Notes under the pieces: generated by a model
Told to the model about the DNA's origin: nothing
What the model saw: the letters and a program-made list of their open reading frames with translations, nothing else
Database searches by the model: none
Assembly (NCBI GenBank): GCA_008638375.1
Contig: CM018051.1
Location: forward strand, 42,081,677-42,145,676
DNA: 64,000 bases
Direction: 5' to 3'
Origin: Nyssa sinensis
Taxonomy: Eukaryota > Streptophyta > Magnoliopsida > Cornales > Nyssaceae
Position numbers and translations under genes: made by a program
Shown here: positions 38,597-51,500 of the stretch, piece after piece
Position numbering within the stretch: the stretch's first letter is position 1
How the letters are laid out: each line of letters begins with the position of its first letter

Positions 38597-41500
38597 CTGC
38601 AACCAAACGGAAACATTAGAATATTGATTTATCCATAAGTTTTGACAAAAAACCTATATAGATTTTAAAGGCAATCCTGCTGATTTTTTGTCTTGAAAAA
38701 TGGAAGGATTCCCTCGTCAACTTTAGATTTCACATCAACATATAATGAAGGAGGAAAAAAAAAGAAAGAAAAGGGAAACTGATTATTGGTGTTGAATCAA
38801 GATATATTTGAAATGGCCAAATTAAGATAACCTTAAACTATAACTACATGCATCCACACCTATGATGCATAGGACATGGACGGATAAAATGAAATTGACA
38901 TGTGAACATGCTAAAAAATAATTTAAAATAAAATACATGGTCTGTAAACATTGTCTAAGGGACAATGATTGGATTTATTTCCTAAATAATGAATCAAGAT
39001 TTTCAACAACTATGTGAATAGAACTTAATAGCATCACTACCACCCCCACCCACTTCTGCCACTGCCATGAAACTTGCCACCGACTATCACTGCACTGCCA
39101 CTTCCCTTCTAACTGGTAAACCTTTGGTGGCTGTCAAAACCAATGTCTCCGCACATGAAAGGCATGTGCCCTTCCTAGTAGTCTTGATTTATACTAATAG
39201 AAGCCTTCCGATTCAAAAGTCACAACCCAACTTTTTACCACGCCATAAAGTTAGCCCTAATTCTTTTTATTCTTTGTTAAGGATGACATAAAAAAACATT
39301 TTAAATAATTATCATCTCTCCCTCTAGTGGAAAATTAATATTTAACTAGTGGGAAGACTAGTGGACCTAGAATAGCTGGCATATATAGATGAAAGAAAAA
39401 TTCTATAAAAGGGTCAATCATGAATGGGACAAAATGTAGGGAAGCTATTAAAAACATGTTCATAAAAAATGAATAACTGAATGAATGAAAACAACAAAAA
39501 GGAAAAACAAAAAATGACAAAAATTCGTATGTTTGTATCATAATATGCTCAGATGTGATTTGTTGACACGTAGATAAGGTCATGTGTTGCAAGAACCTAG
39601 ATGATGGAGGCTTAGTGAATGCATAAGTGTTAGAGACACCCCCAATAGAGGGTTAGGCCCATTAACTAATGAGTTAAAAGATGATCACATAGATTTTAGG
39701 AATGGACCGTCATAGGTCGTTGCTAAAATAGTGGTAGAAGGGACTCCAAGAGTTAAAAATGAAGTTATTGCAAGGTTGTTATAAATAGTTACCAATATCA
39801 AGAAGGCATTATATGACTAATCTTGAAATAGACATGAGACACATGTCAATATAGGCTGAGGTAATGTGTAAACTCACTAATGAAGGTAGATAAATGACAC
39901 TCAAAATAGACAAGATAAGGATTGTAATTCTAATTTTCACAGTGTACAATTAAAATACCGAAAATATATTTACGCAATGAAGATATACCAGTATGTTTGT
40001 ATATATGAGACAATACACAAAGTATTAGTATATATATGTGTGACTACCTACAAATACTATATGAATATATAAGTATATGTGTATATATACATGAAAGACG
40101 GTTAACACAATATAAATATGTGTACATAATATAAAGAAGTTATGAATGCATATACTCACAAATTCTATATCAAAATGTATACAAGCACAACATGTAAGAT
40201 TTTTACCTGTATGCATGTATTATATGACACATATGTAAGTGGGAAGTGTATAGCACAAGTTTAGGGATGGCCAAATGAAGTGCAGTCCAAGAATGGAGGA
40301 TAGGTGAAAGCAAGAGGGAGAAGTTGAAGTCTGGGATTGACAACTAAAGCCTCAGGTGGCGGGATTTAAGGATGGATTAGAGTTGAGTCACCATGAAAGG
40401 TGGAAAGCTAAGGTTAAAAGGGTTCTTATGGAAGCCCTGTTGAGTCTATCATATAAGTGCAGTTGTACGTATATGGTTCGGTGTTTCTTACTGTCAGAAC
40501 AGAGAGAGAGAGAGAGAAAAGGTAGAAGTAGAGAGAGAAGCAAGTGCATGAAGGAGAGGAATCGGGCATTGAGCAGACCGTAGTGAAATCCCTTCTTCTT
40601 GATTCAAGTCTTGAGAGAGAAGCAAGTGCACGAAGGAGAGGAATCGGGTCGAGAGCAGACCACGATGAAATCCCTTCTTCTTGATTCAAATCTTCATTTT
40701 AATCAATTTTAAGTGAATTAACGTAAGAAAATGCAATAAAAGGAGTCAAAAACTGAGTTCCGTAGGAGGCCAAATATAGCTGAAGCATTATAAAACTTGG
40801 GTCATATGAAACATAAGTTTTAGATTCATTTGAATTCAAGGGCGTATAGAGGGTTAAGAGAAATGAAGATAAGAAGAAGAATGGCAAGAAATGGTTTGAG
40901 GAATGAAATCGGAAAGGCTAGTTGCAGGTTGGCCGGAGTTGGGAACAACGAGAGTCCTATAACGATTTTAATGAGATTCAATCACTACAAATGTGACTAA
41001 AAGTTATAACACGAGGAATAGAATCATTTTGGATAAAAAAAAAATTGTTGAAAAGAGCAAGAAAAACGGGAATGAAATCAAGTTAGAAAACTAGGGATAC
41101 CCAGTTTTTGTCACCGACAACAAAGAAGGAAGGTGAGTCGCTATGAGTTCACTAACCGAGTTGGCCAAATGAACTCGGCTACTCAAACGAGTTCCTATAT
41201 AAGAGGGACGACGACGTTTAAGTGCTAAAGGGATTAAAGTTATGTCATTTCACTTTAAAAACTTAAAATACATTTATAGCTTTAAAACTACGTCATTTTG
41301 GGGAAACCATATGCAAAACTGCAAAGTTTTAATTCAATTGAATTAAATAATTTTGTTCCTAAAACTACGTCGTTTTGCCATGGTTTTTAATAAAGAAAAA
41401 TGGGCATTGTGTCACCCAGAGGATTCGAACCCAAAATCTTGGGGGCTTAAGCTAAACCCTATCCACCGAACCACTTAGTCGTGGCTAGTGCTTTATTGCC

Positions 41501-44500
41501 TCAACATACATATGTGTGTGTGTCAAGTCAATTAGAAATATAAAAGAAAACATGGCAACATTGTTGCCAATGGGATTTGAACCCTGGTGGCTTGTGTAAA
41601 GGGTATGAACCAAACCAACGCACCACTGTTGTGACAGATTATAAATATTAAATAATTAAGTTATTTTGTTGGCCAATTAAATTGTAAGGAGTGTCTGTTC
41701 TAACATTTCTCATAGTTCTAGAGCCAATTGTGGGGTCCATATTAGCAAGATGGACTCTTAAATATAATATACATGAAATGTGAAAATCACAAATACGTCC
41801 TAAGGACATACATTAGATAAACTCAAAAAAAACCAGAAAGACCAACCTTAAGGTTTTAGGGGCCTCTGAACCCAAATATGAGATCCATTTGGACTAGAAA
41901 AATTATCTAGATAATGTTTTAAGTAAAGAAATGGTTGATTAAGTGTGAAATGTTATATAATTCATAAGGGTACCAGAAAAGGAAGGACAGTGAATTGAGA
42001 AAATAAAGAACCAAGTTAAGGACTCAAGGTGACTAACATTATTCTCTGAAATGGTGCTCTTTTTAAATGCTTTATACAAGTGTTTTTATAAATTCTTTTA
42101 CAAATGCTTTGATAAATGCTATAATAAAGTGCTTTGATATATACTTTGATAAATGCTCAGATACATTCTTTGATAAATGTCCTTTGAAAAGATATGCTTT
42201 GGTACTTGCTTTCAAAGCGCATAGATCACTTTGTTTATAAGCATCTTTTGTACACGTCATCATATAATACCTCTGTTATGTGATTGATGTCCTTCCCGGG
42301 GGCAAGGATCAAAATATCGTTTCGATGTATAGTTTCGGTCTGTCTGGAAACAGAAACGTTTCGGAAACGTTTCGAAAATATAATGGAAACGGAGAAAAAA
42401 TTGGAAACATGTGAAAACATAACTTAAAATTTATTTATTTATACAAATAAGCCTATTTATTGAATATTTGTGCATGTTTAAGGCATATACATCATATTCA
42501 TGATAAATGATACTAATTCATGATAAATGACATAATAGATATATACTATGTAATATTCACGGAATAGATAATTTGACACAAGTTACATATAAAATAAAAA
42601 GTAAAACAAATAGCGATTTAAACTTATTATAATTAGTAACTTAGTATTAAAATAGTTGTTTCTCTACACTTTATTTCCCCTACTACTTTTCTATTATTTT
42701 AGAAAAAATAATAGAAATATATCTTCTTGTAATTTTGAGTCTTAATCTTTGAAAAATAAATAGATATTATTTTTTAATAATTTCTAGAATTATTGTTGAT
42801 ATAAAAGAAATGTTTCCTCTGATTCGGTATGTTTCCACTGAAACAATTTTGTTTCCATGGAAACATGTGAATTTCGATATTCTACTAGTGTTTCGTTTCG
42901 GTTCCTTGAGAAATGGAAACATTTCGGCTGTTTTGATGGAAAAGAAACGAAACTTTGATCCTTGCCCGGGGGACTTCTTAGCTGGTAGGCCCTAAGGAGG
43001 CCAGAGATATCTCTACCTTATGTGACGGTCTTATTATAAAAACACTTTGTTTTGTCGAATCCGAGTCTATACAGATTCACCTCTATTCAGTTTTGCTATG
43101 TTCCGTTTTGATCGTTATGATGGGCATGAAAGATCGACGTGAAATGATTACCTTGTGATTTATACATGTGAATTTTTACTAGATTTGTCATAACTATACT
43201 TGAAAATGAATCTATTCGAAACATGTTTTGCAAACTTACGAGTTCTGAAATGCTTAAATGTTTTAGAATACTCTGTTTCTTATCCATGGGGAAAATTTGC
43301 ACAGTTTGTGAAAACCCATGATAGAGCACCTATGTTACTCACTAAGCTTCGTTTAGCTCACCCCAGTCCAATCGCTACCTTTCAGATACTCTGAAGAATG
43401 AAAAGCTAGAACACATATTGTAGTGAAATACGAGTCAAGGATAAGTGAGCAAAGTAGAATTCAACAAAAGTTGCATATAACTCGAGTTAGATTGCTACTA
43501 AATATCAAAAGAAAAAGAAAAATGTAGAACAACTCTGATGTTAATGAATGACGTGTGGGAAATTTGAGCAGCAATAATTGAGGTGATCACAGAAAGCTTC
43601 ATATAAAGAACTGTTGAATGGAATGTAAAGTGCAAAATTGTAAACTTGTGAATTTTACTCTAGAGCTTTTGCAAATATGTAATTTTCTTATTTTGAAATA
43701 GAATTCATGTTGCATTTGATTTGATTTTTGAAGGCTTTTGTCGGTCGCATCATGTATTCTGCATAGGGTGGGATATGGGATGCAACAATGATGTAGTCGC
43801 CTCACAATCAAAGTAACATGAGAGGTAGGCAATCTAGTGTTATGAAAATGTCCAGCTCATAATCACAATCAGGTATAAGTTTGGCAAATTCTTGAACACG
43901 TCCAGCTCTAGAGTGTCTGTGCACACTTTCATTGATTCACCTGCCTTAACTAGAAAGCGAGCCAACCATCATGAAATGGTATGAGTAACATCAATTAAAT
44001 ATAAAGTAGGAGAAAATTGGCTTATGTTGAGAGTTTGATATACATTCTTGGCCCATTGTCTAAAAACTTAAGCCTTTAGAGTAATTGGTGGTTTAACATG
44101 ATTTTATAACCTTAGCTATGAGAAGTCTTGGGTTTAAGTCTTTCCATTTGCAATTATTCCCCATTTAGTTTGTTTGTGCAAAATCGTACGTTGCTCAGTT
44201 TCGTGTTTGTGTCTCTCCACGTATGAGTTCGGGATCGGACGTGAGGAAAAATGTTGAAAGCTTTATATACATTGTTGACTCATTCTCTAATAGCTAAAGC
44301 TTTTAGATAAGTTTGTGGTTTAATAACTTACATGGAGAGTAATGCTAAAGGAACAAGGAATACTAAAATCAATGTAGAGAGATAGTAAGGAAAGTTTTGG
44401 TAGCATTTGGCTTAAAAGAACTGCAGCCTTCATTAGAAGGTTATCATGATGGCTTAATCTTTAAATAAAAAAACATGAAAGCATTAATAATTAAAAAAAT

Positions 44501-45540
44501 AAAGGAGGTTGTAAGGAATTTGATAATGTCTTCCTTTCCTTACAAGAGTTTTTCTCAAGTTTAACATACATGAAACATGTATGGGATTACAAATAACTGG
44601 TGATGAGATAAGCCACATAAACTATACTTGTTTGATCAATGTGTATACAAGCATGCATGCGCAAACACAAAATTGGGGATGGCTAACATTGATAGCAAAA
44701 ATCATATAGAAGATACAATGAAGTTAAGCAAATGATATAAGAAGAGATTGCAAAATAGGATGATTTGAGTGTCTCAATCAACTTGTTAACTTGTCTCTAA
44801 GCTAAAATCGGAATCATCTAATGAGTTTTTTTCTCTAAAGCAAACTTATGTTTTAAAGTAAAAATAAATTATGTTCTCTCTCAAAATCATGAAACATAGT
44901 TCCAAAAGATCAACTAAAACTGACTAGGATTTTTTTTACCTAGTAATTGAAGTCTATACAAGGCAATACAAGTGTCAATGTTTGACCTAAAATTCTCTTT
45001 AATAAAAAATAGTGATTGCAATACCCCGACCCAGGATGTGGCACGTAAACCGAGATAGACCAGGTCGAGTAGTGTAATACTCAGTTGTAACCCGAGCTGT
45101 TAAGGCTCTATATCATGATATTATATGGACTTAATGATTTTGGAATGTGAACGGTTTATTTTGTACAGTCAGTGCTAGGCGACGCCGAGCAACCTAGGAC
45201 TGAGCCTTGTAATGCAAGTACGCACGCAAACCCATGCATGTGTACGTATGCATATATATATATATATACACCTCTAAATATAAGTGTATGTATATATGTA
45301 TATATGAACATATATAGATAAATACATATGTAGAATGAAGGTATATATATATATATATATATACACATACGGTCTTGTATATGTATATATATGTATTTAA
45401 ATAGAAATACAAGAAGGGAAAAGGGGGACTGCCATGCATGCTGCATGGCAGTGTGCTGTGTGTGTGTCAGGTGTGTGTTTGTGTGTGTTTGGAAAGGCAG
45501 TGGGCCGCCGACACAAGTGGGGGGCAAGTGGATGAGTGAA

Positions 45541-45571
<31 letters not shown>

Positions 45572-48500
45572 CATAACATATAATGTATAAATTGGACGTG
45601 GAGGATGAGGAAGAAAGGGGATGGTGGAAGAGCAGTCCAAGGATGCTGCAAGGAAAGTAGGAAGAAAGAGAAAAAGTAGACGCCATGAGAGGGAAATTTT
45701 CTTATAAATACAGAAGAGGGTTTTGAGAGAAATCAGAAAAAGAAGGAAGAAACGTGAGAAACTAAGAGCTGAATTAAGTTCAGAACATTCAGAAGTGAAG
45801 AAGAAGAAGGAAAAACCAAAACAAAGGAGTGGGAAACTGCGAGCCAAAAGCTCACACGGGTAAGTGAAGTTCATTTCTGTTTTTCATGATTCAGGCATAT
45901 TCATTCAGTTTTAAGTGTAGGGTTCAAACAAGCATGAAAAATGAGAAAATTATGAAGAAACCAAGGGTCATTTGGTGTAGAAACAGAGGAGAAAAGTGGA
46001 GTTGCAGGTTAGGGGAGTAATTCGGGTTGGTGTGATTTCATATATTAAACCTTGATTTAACCATGAGGAACTGATCCTCAATGGTGCAGAAGATGATTGG
46101 GAAAAGAAATGAGTAAAAATAGTAAAGGATTAGGCACAAAATTGAAAGGAAACAGTTGGCCAGAAAATCGACCGGAGACACTGTTCTCTCTATTCGTAGG
46201 GTTAAAGTGACCCAAATCAGAAACTAAGCTTAGATATGAAATTGAAGAGATGAGAATGGAAATTGAATCAATCTTTCATTCAATAGTTATGTTCTTTACA
46301 TATATGGTCCCTATTTAACTTGTACAAAGAGAACCAAAAACATGGAAACATAAAAGTCAACCCAAATAATTAGCCTAAATATTAGATCTCATTATGGCCA
46401 CAATCTCCTACCACAATCTCCTCCAAATCCCCTTCAAATCATTCGGGATTTCCACACTCTCCCTCAAGTTGGATCATAGATGTTGATCATGTCCAACTTG
46501 CAGATAAACTCTTCAAAACTGGACCTCTATAATCCCTTAGTGAATAAATCTGCTAATTGTTCTCTTGTAGGGATATAGGTCATGCAGATTGTCCCTTTTT
46601 CAATTTTTTCCTTTATAAAATGCTTTTCAACTTCAATATGTTTAGTCCTATCGTGTTGAACAGGATTATGGGAAATGCTAATAGCAGCTTTGTTGTCGCA
46701 GTAGAGTTTGATGGGGAGCTCTACTGTGATATGTAGTTCCTCCAAAAGCTTTTGTAACCATAGCCCTTCACACATTCCTTGTGCAACAGCTCTGAATTCA
46801 GCTTCGGCACTACTTCTGGCTACCACACTCTGCTTCTTACTCCTCCATGTTACTAGATTTCCCCAAACATAGGTAAAATAGCCGGTGGTAGACCTTCTGT
46901 CTTCTGCTGATCCTGCTCAATCTGCATCTGCATAGATCTCTGTCTTCTTACTATCTCCTTTCTTAAAGAATAGACCTCGCCCTGGAGAGCCTTTCAGATA
47001 TCTGAGAATCTTATATACCGCTTCTAGGTGACTCTCCTTTGGTGAATGCATGTGTTGACTGACCACACTAACAGCGAAAGCAATGTCAGGTCTAGTGTGA
47101 GATAGGTAGATCAATCTACCTACTAGTCTCCGATATCTTTCTCTATCCACAAGCTTTCCAACTTCTTCCGTTCTTTTTCCTGCCTCAATTGGAGTATTGC
47201 TTGGTTTGCAACCAAGCATACCAGTCTCAGTCAAAAGGTCAAGAACTTACTTTCTCTGGGAGACACTAATTCCCTTCCTTGATCTGGCGACTTCCATTCC
47301 CAGAAAGTATCGCATTTGACCTAGGTTTTTTACCTCAAATTCTGTGGCTAAGACCTTCTTCAATCTTTCCACCTCTCCTGTGTTATCTCTAGTGAGAATG
47401 ATGTCGTCGACGTACACGATCAGGATGGTCCTCCTTCCGTCAGTTGGATTGTTTGAAGAACATAGTATGATCTGACTATCCCTGTTGGTATCCTTGATTC
47501 TTCATCACCTTCGCAAATCTATCAAACCAAGCTCTCGGTGATTGTTTGAGTCCATACAGGGATTTCTTCAATTTACATACTCTGGTTTCTTCTCCCTCGT
47601 AAAATCCTGGTGGTAGCGTCATGAAACACTTCTTCCTCCAGCTCACCATTCAGAAAAGCATTCTTGATGTCAAACTGATGGAGTGGCCAGTCCAGGTTTG
47701 CTGCCAAGGACAAGAGAACCCGTATAGTATTCAGCTTTGCTACAGGTGCAAATGTCTCGGTATAGTCAATACCGTATGTCTGAGTGAATCCCTTTGCAAC
47801 TAGGCAGGCTTTGTACCGTTTCACTGTGCCATCCGCCTTGTACTTCACCGTGAACACCCACTTACAGCCCACTGGTTTCTTCCCCCTTGGCAAAGTCATC
47901 ACCTCCCATGTTCCATTTTTTTCTAATGCCCTTATTTCTTCCATCACTGCTTCTCTCCATTCTGGAATCTCCAAGGCTTGGGTGTGCTGATTGGGAATGG
48001 GGCTATCCTGTCCAAGTTCTAGACCTTATACGCTGTTTGGTCTAGAAACTTAAAGAAAAAAATATACGCAGGGGTTGTTGCCCTTACAGTTTGAACCACA
48101 AACCTAGGGCAAGGGAGAGGCACACGGACCACTGAGCCACGGATTCACATGTGAACATAATTCACCCAAATAAATATATAATATATAATTAATTAATTTA
48201 ATTAATTAATTAATACATTAATTAGAATAAATACAAGAAATTAATACGTAGTCCAAATTAAATGAATGAATAATATTTTCTTATTATCTCGGGCATTCTA
48301 AGGCCAATAGAAGGGTCCGTTTTACGAGACAGAGCCCTGAAAAATAAAGACCCGTAGAAATGCTAAATGACCATAATACCACTAATGGAACCCGAATCCA
48401 AAAGGAATTCCGCGAAAGCCTAAACTGACTTTCTTCGGCATTTTGGACTCAATAGTAAAGTCTAATTTAGTGAAAGAGATACTCATAGTAGCAAGGCATA

Positions 48501-51500
48501 AAATTTGATGAATAGCATTAAAACTGAGACGTATTTACTAATATATAGGGAAATTGAAAGGAAAGGGCAAAATCACTGGATACTGATCTAGGAATGCATT
48601 TTAAGGTAAGTAAAACCTATTCTCTTCCATGTGGTATTTCCAAGCCATGTTATTCCATTACTGCCGAACTTGTACTCTTGAGCGTACCAAATATTATTGT
48701 TTCCACAATGTGATATTGTTCTATCTTGTGGACATTTATTGACTGTTATATCATTGTTAGCATGTTATACCATACCTTGAAAGGCCTACTGTTATGTCTT
48801 TACTGAATATATGATATTCCATTTTTATACTCTTATGGAATCAGAAATGATCATAATATATTATGAATGCCAGATTTGTGCTCAGTCACAATATCCATCC
48901 GACGTTTTCTGATCTACTGGAGACCTACGAGTCAAGTCTGTGAACGGACATATGACAGTTCATTGGAGTTTTTCATTGGAGTTTCCATTGGGGGGTCTGA
49001 TGGGCCCCAAAAGACCGAGGGCGTGCCGAACCTTGAAACAGTGTAAATGCATCTCTTATAGGATTGATATGACTGCGATTGTTGAATGATACTATTCCCT
49101 ATGATTTATCCTATACTGAGAGAACATTCCTTATTGAATTGATTGTGATCGATTTATTATGGCAGTACATTCATGTTGATACATTGTTATTGAGAGTTTC
49201 ATGTTGATGTTATATTCACTGCTCCTTATTGAACATTGTGACCCCCACTGTTCATTGGCCATTATGGTAATTGTTCTCATTGGCTATCACAGCATCTTAT
49301 TTCTTATGATTGACTATCATATTCTTATTCATGGATTCATATTCTTTTATGATCACCGATACCAGTGTCGGACACTGGTATCGGTGATGGGAATTTACTT
49401 ACTGATCTTTGTTAGCTCATTCCATATTACTTACCATTTTTCATGTAGTGACACTGCAAGACCCTAGTAGGAGTCTGAAAGCGTAGGACATTTTGAGAAA
49501 ATGTACTAGTCTATGATGTAGTTCTCCTAAGTATTCACCACCTACGGGTGCTGTTATGTTTAGTTCTTAAATTGACACTTGTAGAACCATATGATGTATT
49601 ACAGACTTCCGATGATTATTTTATTGAAAAGACTTCCGCTGATTATTGTTTAAATTTTTAGCACATTGCATATTATTACTATAATACAGGAATGGAAAAA
49701 GTAGGGACGGCCTTAGGGTCGGCTCCGCGACACGAGATCCGCATAGGGTGGAGTTTCGGGCCGTGACAGTGATCGTGTGCGGGTGTACCAAAGCTGGATG
49801 GACTCACATATAATGCCAAACATTTGATCCCTAATTTTATTGTTGTCGTGTGTGTATATGGACGATCAATCGATTGTAAGGAAGCAGGGAATCTCCCTCG
49901 TAGATTCTCCTTTCCACTAAAAAAAAGGACTTTAAAGTAGGGTGACCAATAAGATGAATAAGGAAATATTATGCATTAAGTACATGAAAATACCTTGTCG
50001 GAGCAAGTAAGGGATACAACCTATGGATGTAAATACAAAGGATTGCAGTTACAAGATTGTGTGATGGTGGTGAGTACAGAGAGTGACAAGAAGGTAGTGA
50101 GACTAGGCTACTAATACTCCTAAGATATGCTAGGCTAGACTAGGTTAAACTAAGATAAGTGATTGGCTGAACTAGGCTTTGTTGGTTTAATGACGTGGGG
50201 TCCCTTCATCTAGAATTTTACTATTTATAAAATTTTGTGGATGGTGATTCTCTACTCATCTTGCCCATTTCTCGCGAAATTGCCCATATTTCCACTTTAA
50301 GCATCCTACCATAATGGGCATCCACACCCGATTGCACGTCGCCTATGTTTCCTACATGACCCCCTTGTTCTCGGCTATGTGCTTAGCCTAGTACTCCATA
50401 TTGTTGTCATCTGTCCCATATCTTTATTTTCTAAACATGTCATTTGTAAGATGATAATTCACCTACCCTAGTTGACACATGTCGCACATTTTGGAATCAT
50501 TTGAACACATGGCCATAACCTTGCTTTATTGGCCACTTAAGACCATCACCTTGAGAATATTCTATCTCCCAGTTAATGGACGTCCACTTGTATGGTCATC
50601 CATACATCCATGCCTCTTGGTTATCCACCCATGTTATGTAAACGTTCATGTCTCCCTTCATAGAGTGCCTAGCATCTGTCAACTGGGTCGTTACCTATCA
50701 GTCCTACAACCTAGAGATTAATCCCTTTTTCACCCATAGTAACACGTGCAGGCCACTGATCCCAATGAGCTTACTCTAACACTTAGGCAAATCATCATGT
50801 TCTAAGCCGAAAGCCACTTTAGTCACATGGCCATGCCCTCGTGGCGTTCAATTGGCGTTTGAGCATTGGGTAGGGTGTAACCAGTGAGGCATAGTCTGAT
50901 ACAAGCTACACTACCAAATTGATATATAGCAGTGGTGAAGATAAGTATTTGCAATTGGTTTTTTTTCTTGTGGCTAAAATATTGATGGGAATATTGGGTC
51001 TTGGGTTTGTAAAAGGTGGAGCAAAAGAGAAAAGATTTGAAGGTTAGAAGAAACAAGGAATGGAAATGTTTAGGGGCTAGTCTAGGATTGCGAATGGTAC
51101 GAGTGAATAGTTTTGTGTTGATTGCTTTGTTTAAAGGGCAAGAGTGGAATCCAATTCATAATTTTTCCTAAAATATGACCTATCGAACATACCATAGCCC
51201 ATGACCAAAGAATCTAAAAATTACAGAAGATACCCTTGACTCTTAAAACTTGATAAAATAGGAAAAACAATTTAAATTAAACCAAAAGTCAACAACTTAA
51301 AGAAACATAAAAGAAGACTTGACTCGAAGTAAAACTCAATCTTAAAAGATTTTGAGTGGGTCTCATCTTGATTTTGAGAAAATTTCAAAGTTTCTCCTTT
51401 CTTTGAATTGAACTTCTTATGAACGACATCACTATTTTTTTTATAAGTAAAGATAACTTCATTAAAAAAAAAAAAAAAGGCCCAAGGGGGGCAAACCCAT

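Larger units (their letters stand above)
40697..42294 (+). mobile_element. Gypsy LTR remains, part 1
   Basis: Contains two tRNA-like segments, then the shared Gypsy module near 41700 and 41870 and the GACTCAAGGTGACTAACATT block near 42024, matching 14192-18219. The 5' edge is not clear. It is interrupted by the hAT MITE and resumes at 42973. Confidence 0.5.
46251..48030 (-). mobile_element. Ale-type Copia retrotransposon, 5'-truncated
   Basis: On the minus strand: part of reverse transcriptase, RNase H, purine tract, then a short 3' LTR (46456-46251, TGTGGAAATCCC..CATTCTCA, 206 bp). The gag, protease, integrase and 5' LTR are absent. The short LTR and domain wording suit the Ale/Retrofit lineage. 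It lies inside the solo LTR 45017-49768, so it inserted after, or into, that LTR. Confidence 0.9.
45012..49773 (+). mobile_element. Solo Tekay-type LTR with perfect GTGAT duplication
   Basis: The LTR runs from TGCAATACCCCGACCC (45017) to GGGCCGTGACA (49768), with GTGAT directly outside on both sides (45012-45016 and 49769-49773). There are no internal gag/pol genes, as left by recombination between two LTRs. It contains TA microsatellites near 45250, 45345 and 45541-45567, a nested Copia at about 46251-48030, a tRNA-like segment, and the shared module near 48290 and 48430. Confidence 0.9.

Noticed and set aside
41405..41490. Functional tRNA gene on the minus strand
   Set aside because: A/B box words are present but acceptor and anticodon stems do not pair; listed only as tRNA-like.
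45156..45874. Overlapping minus-strand frames rich in Tyr/Ile
   Set aside because: Products of TA/TG microsatellites in the solo LTR.
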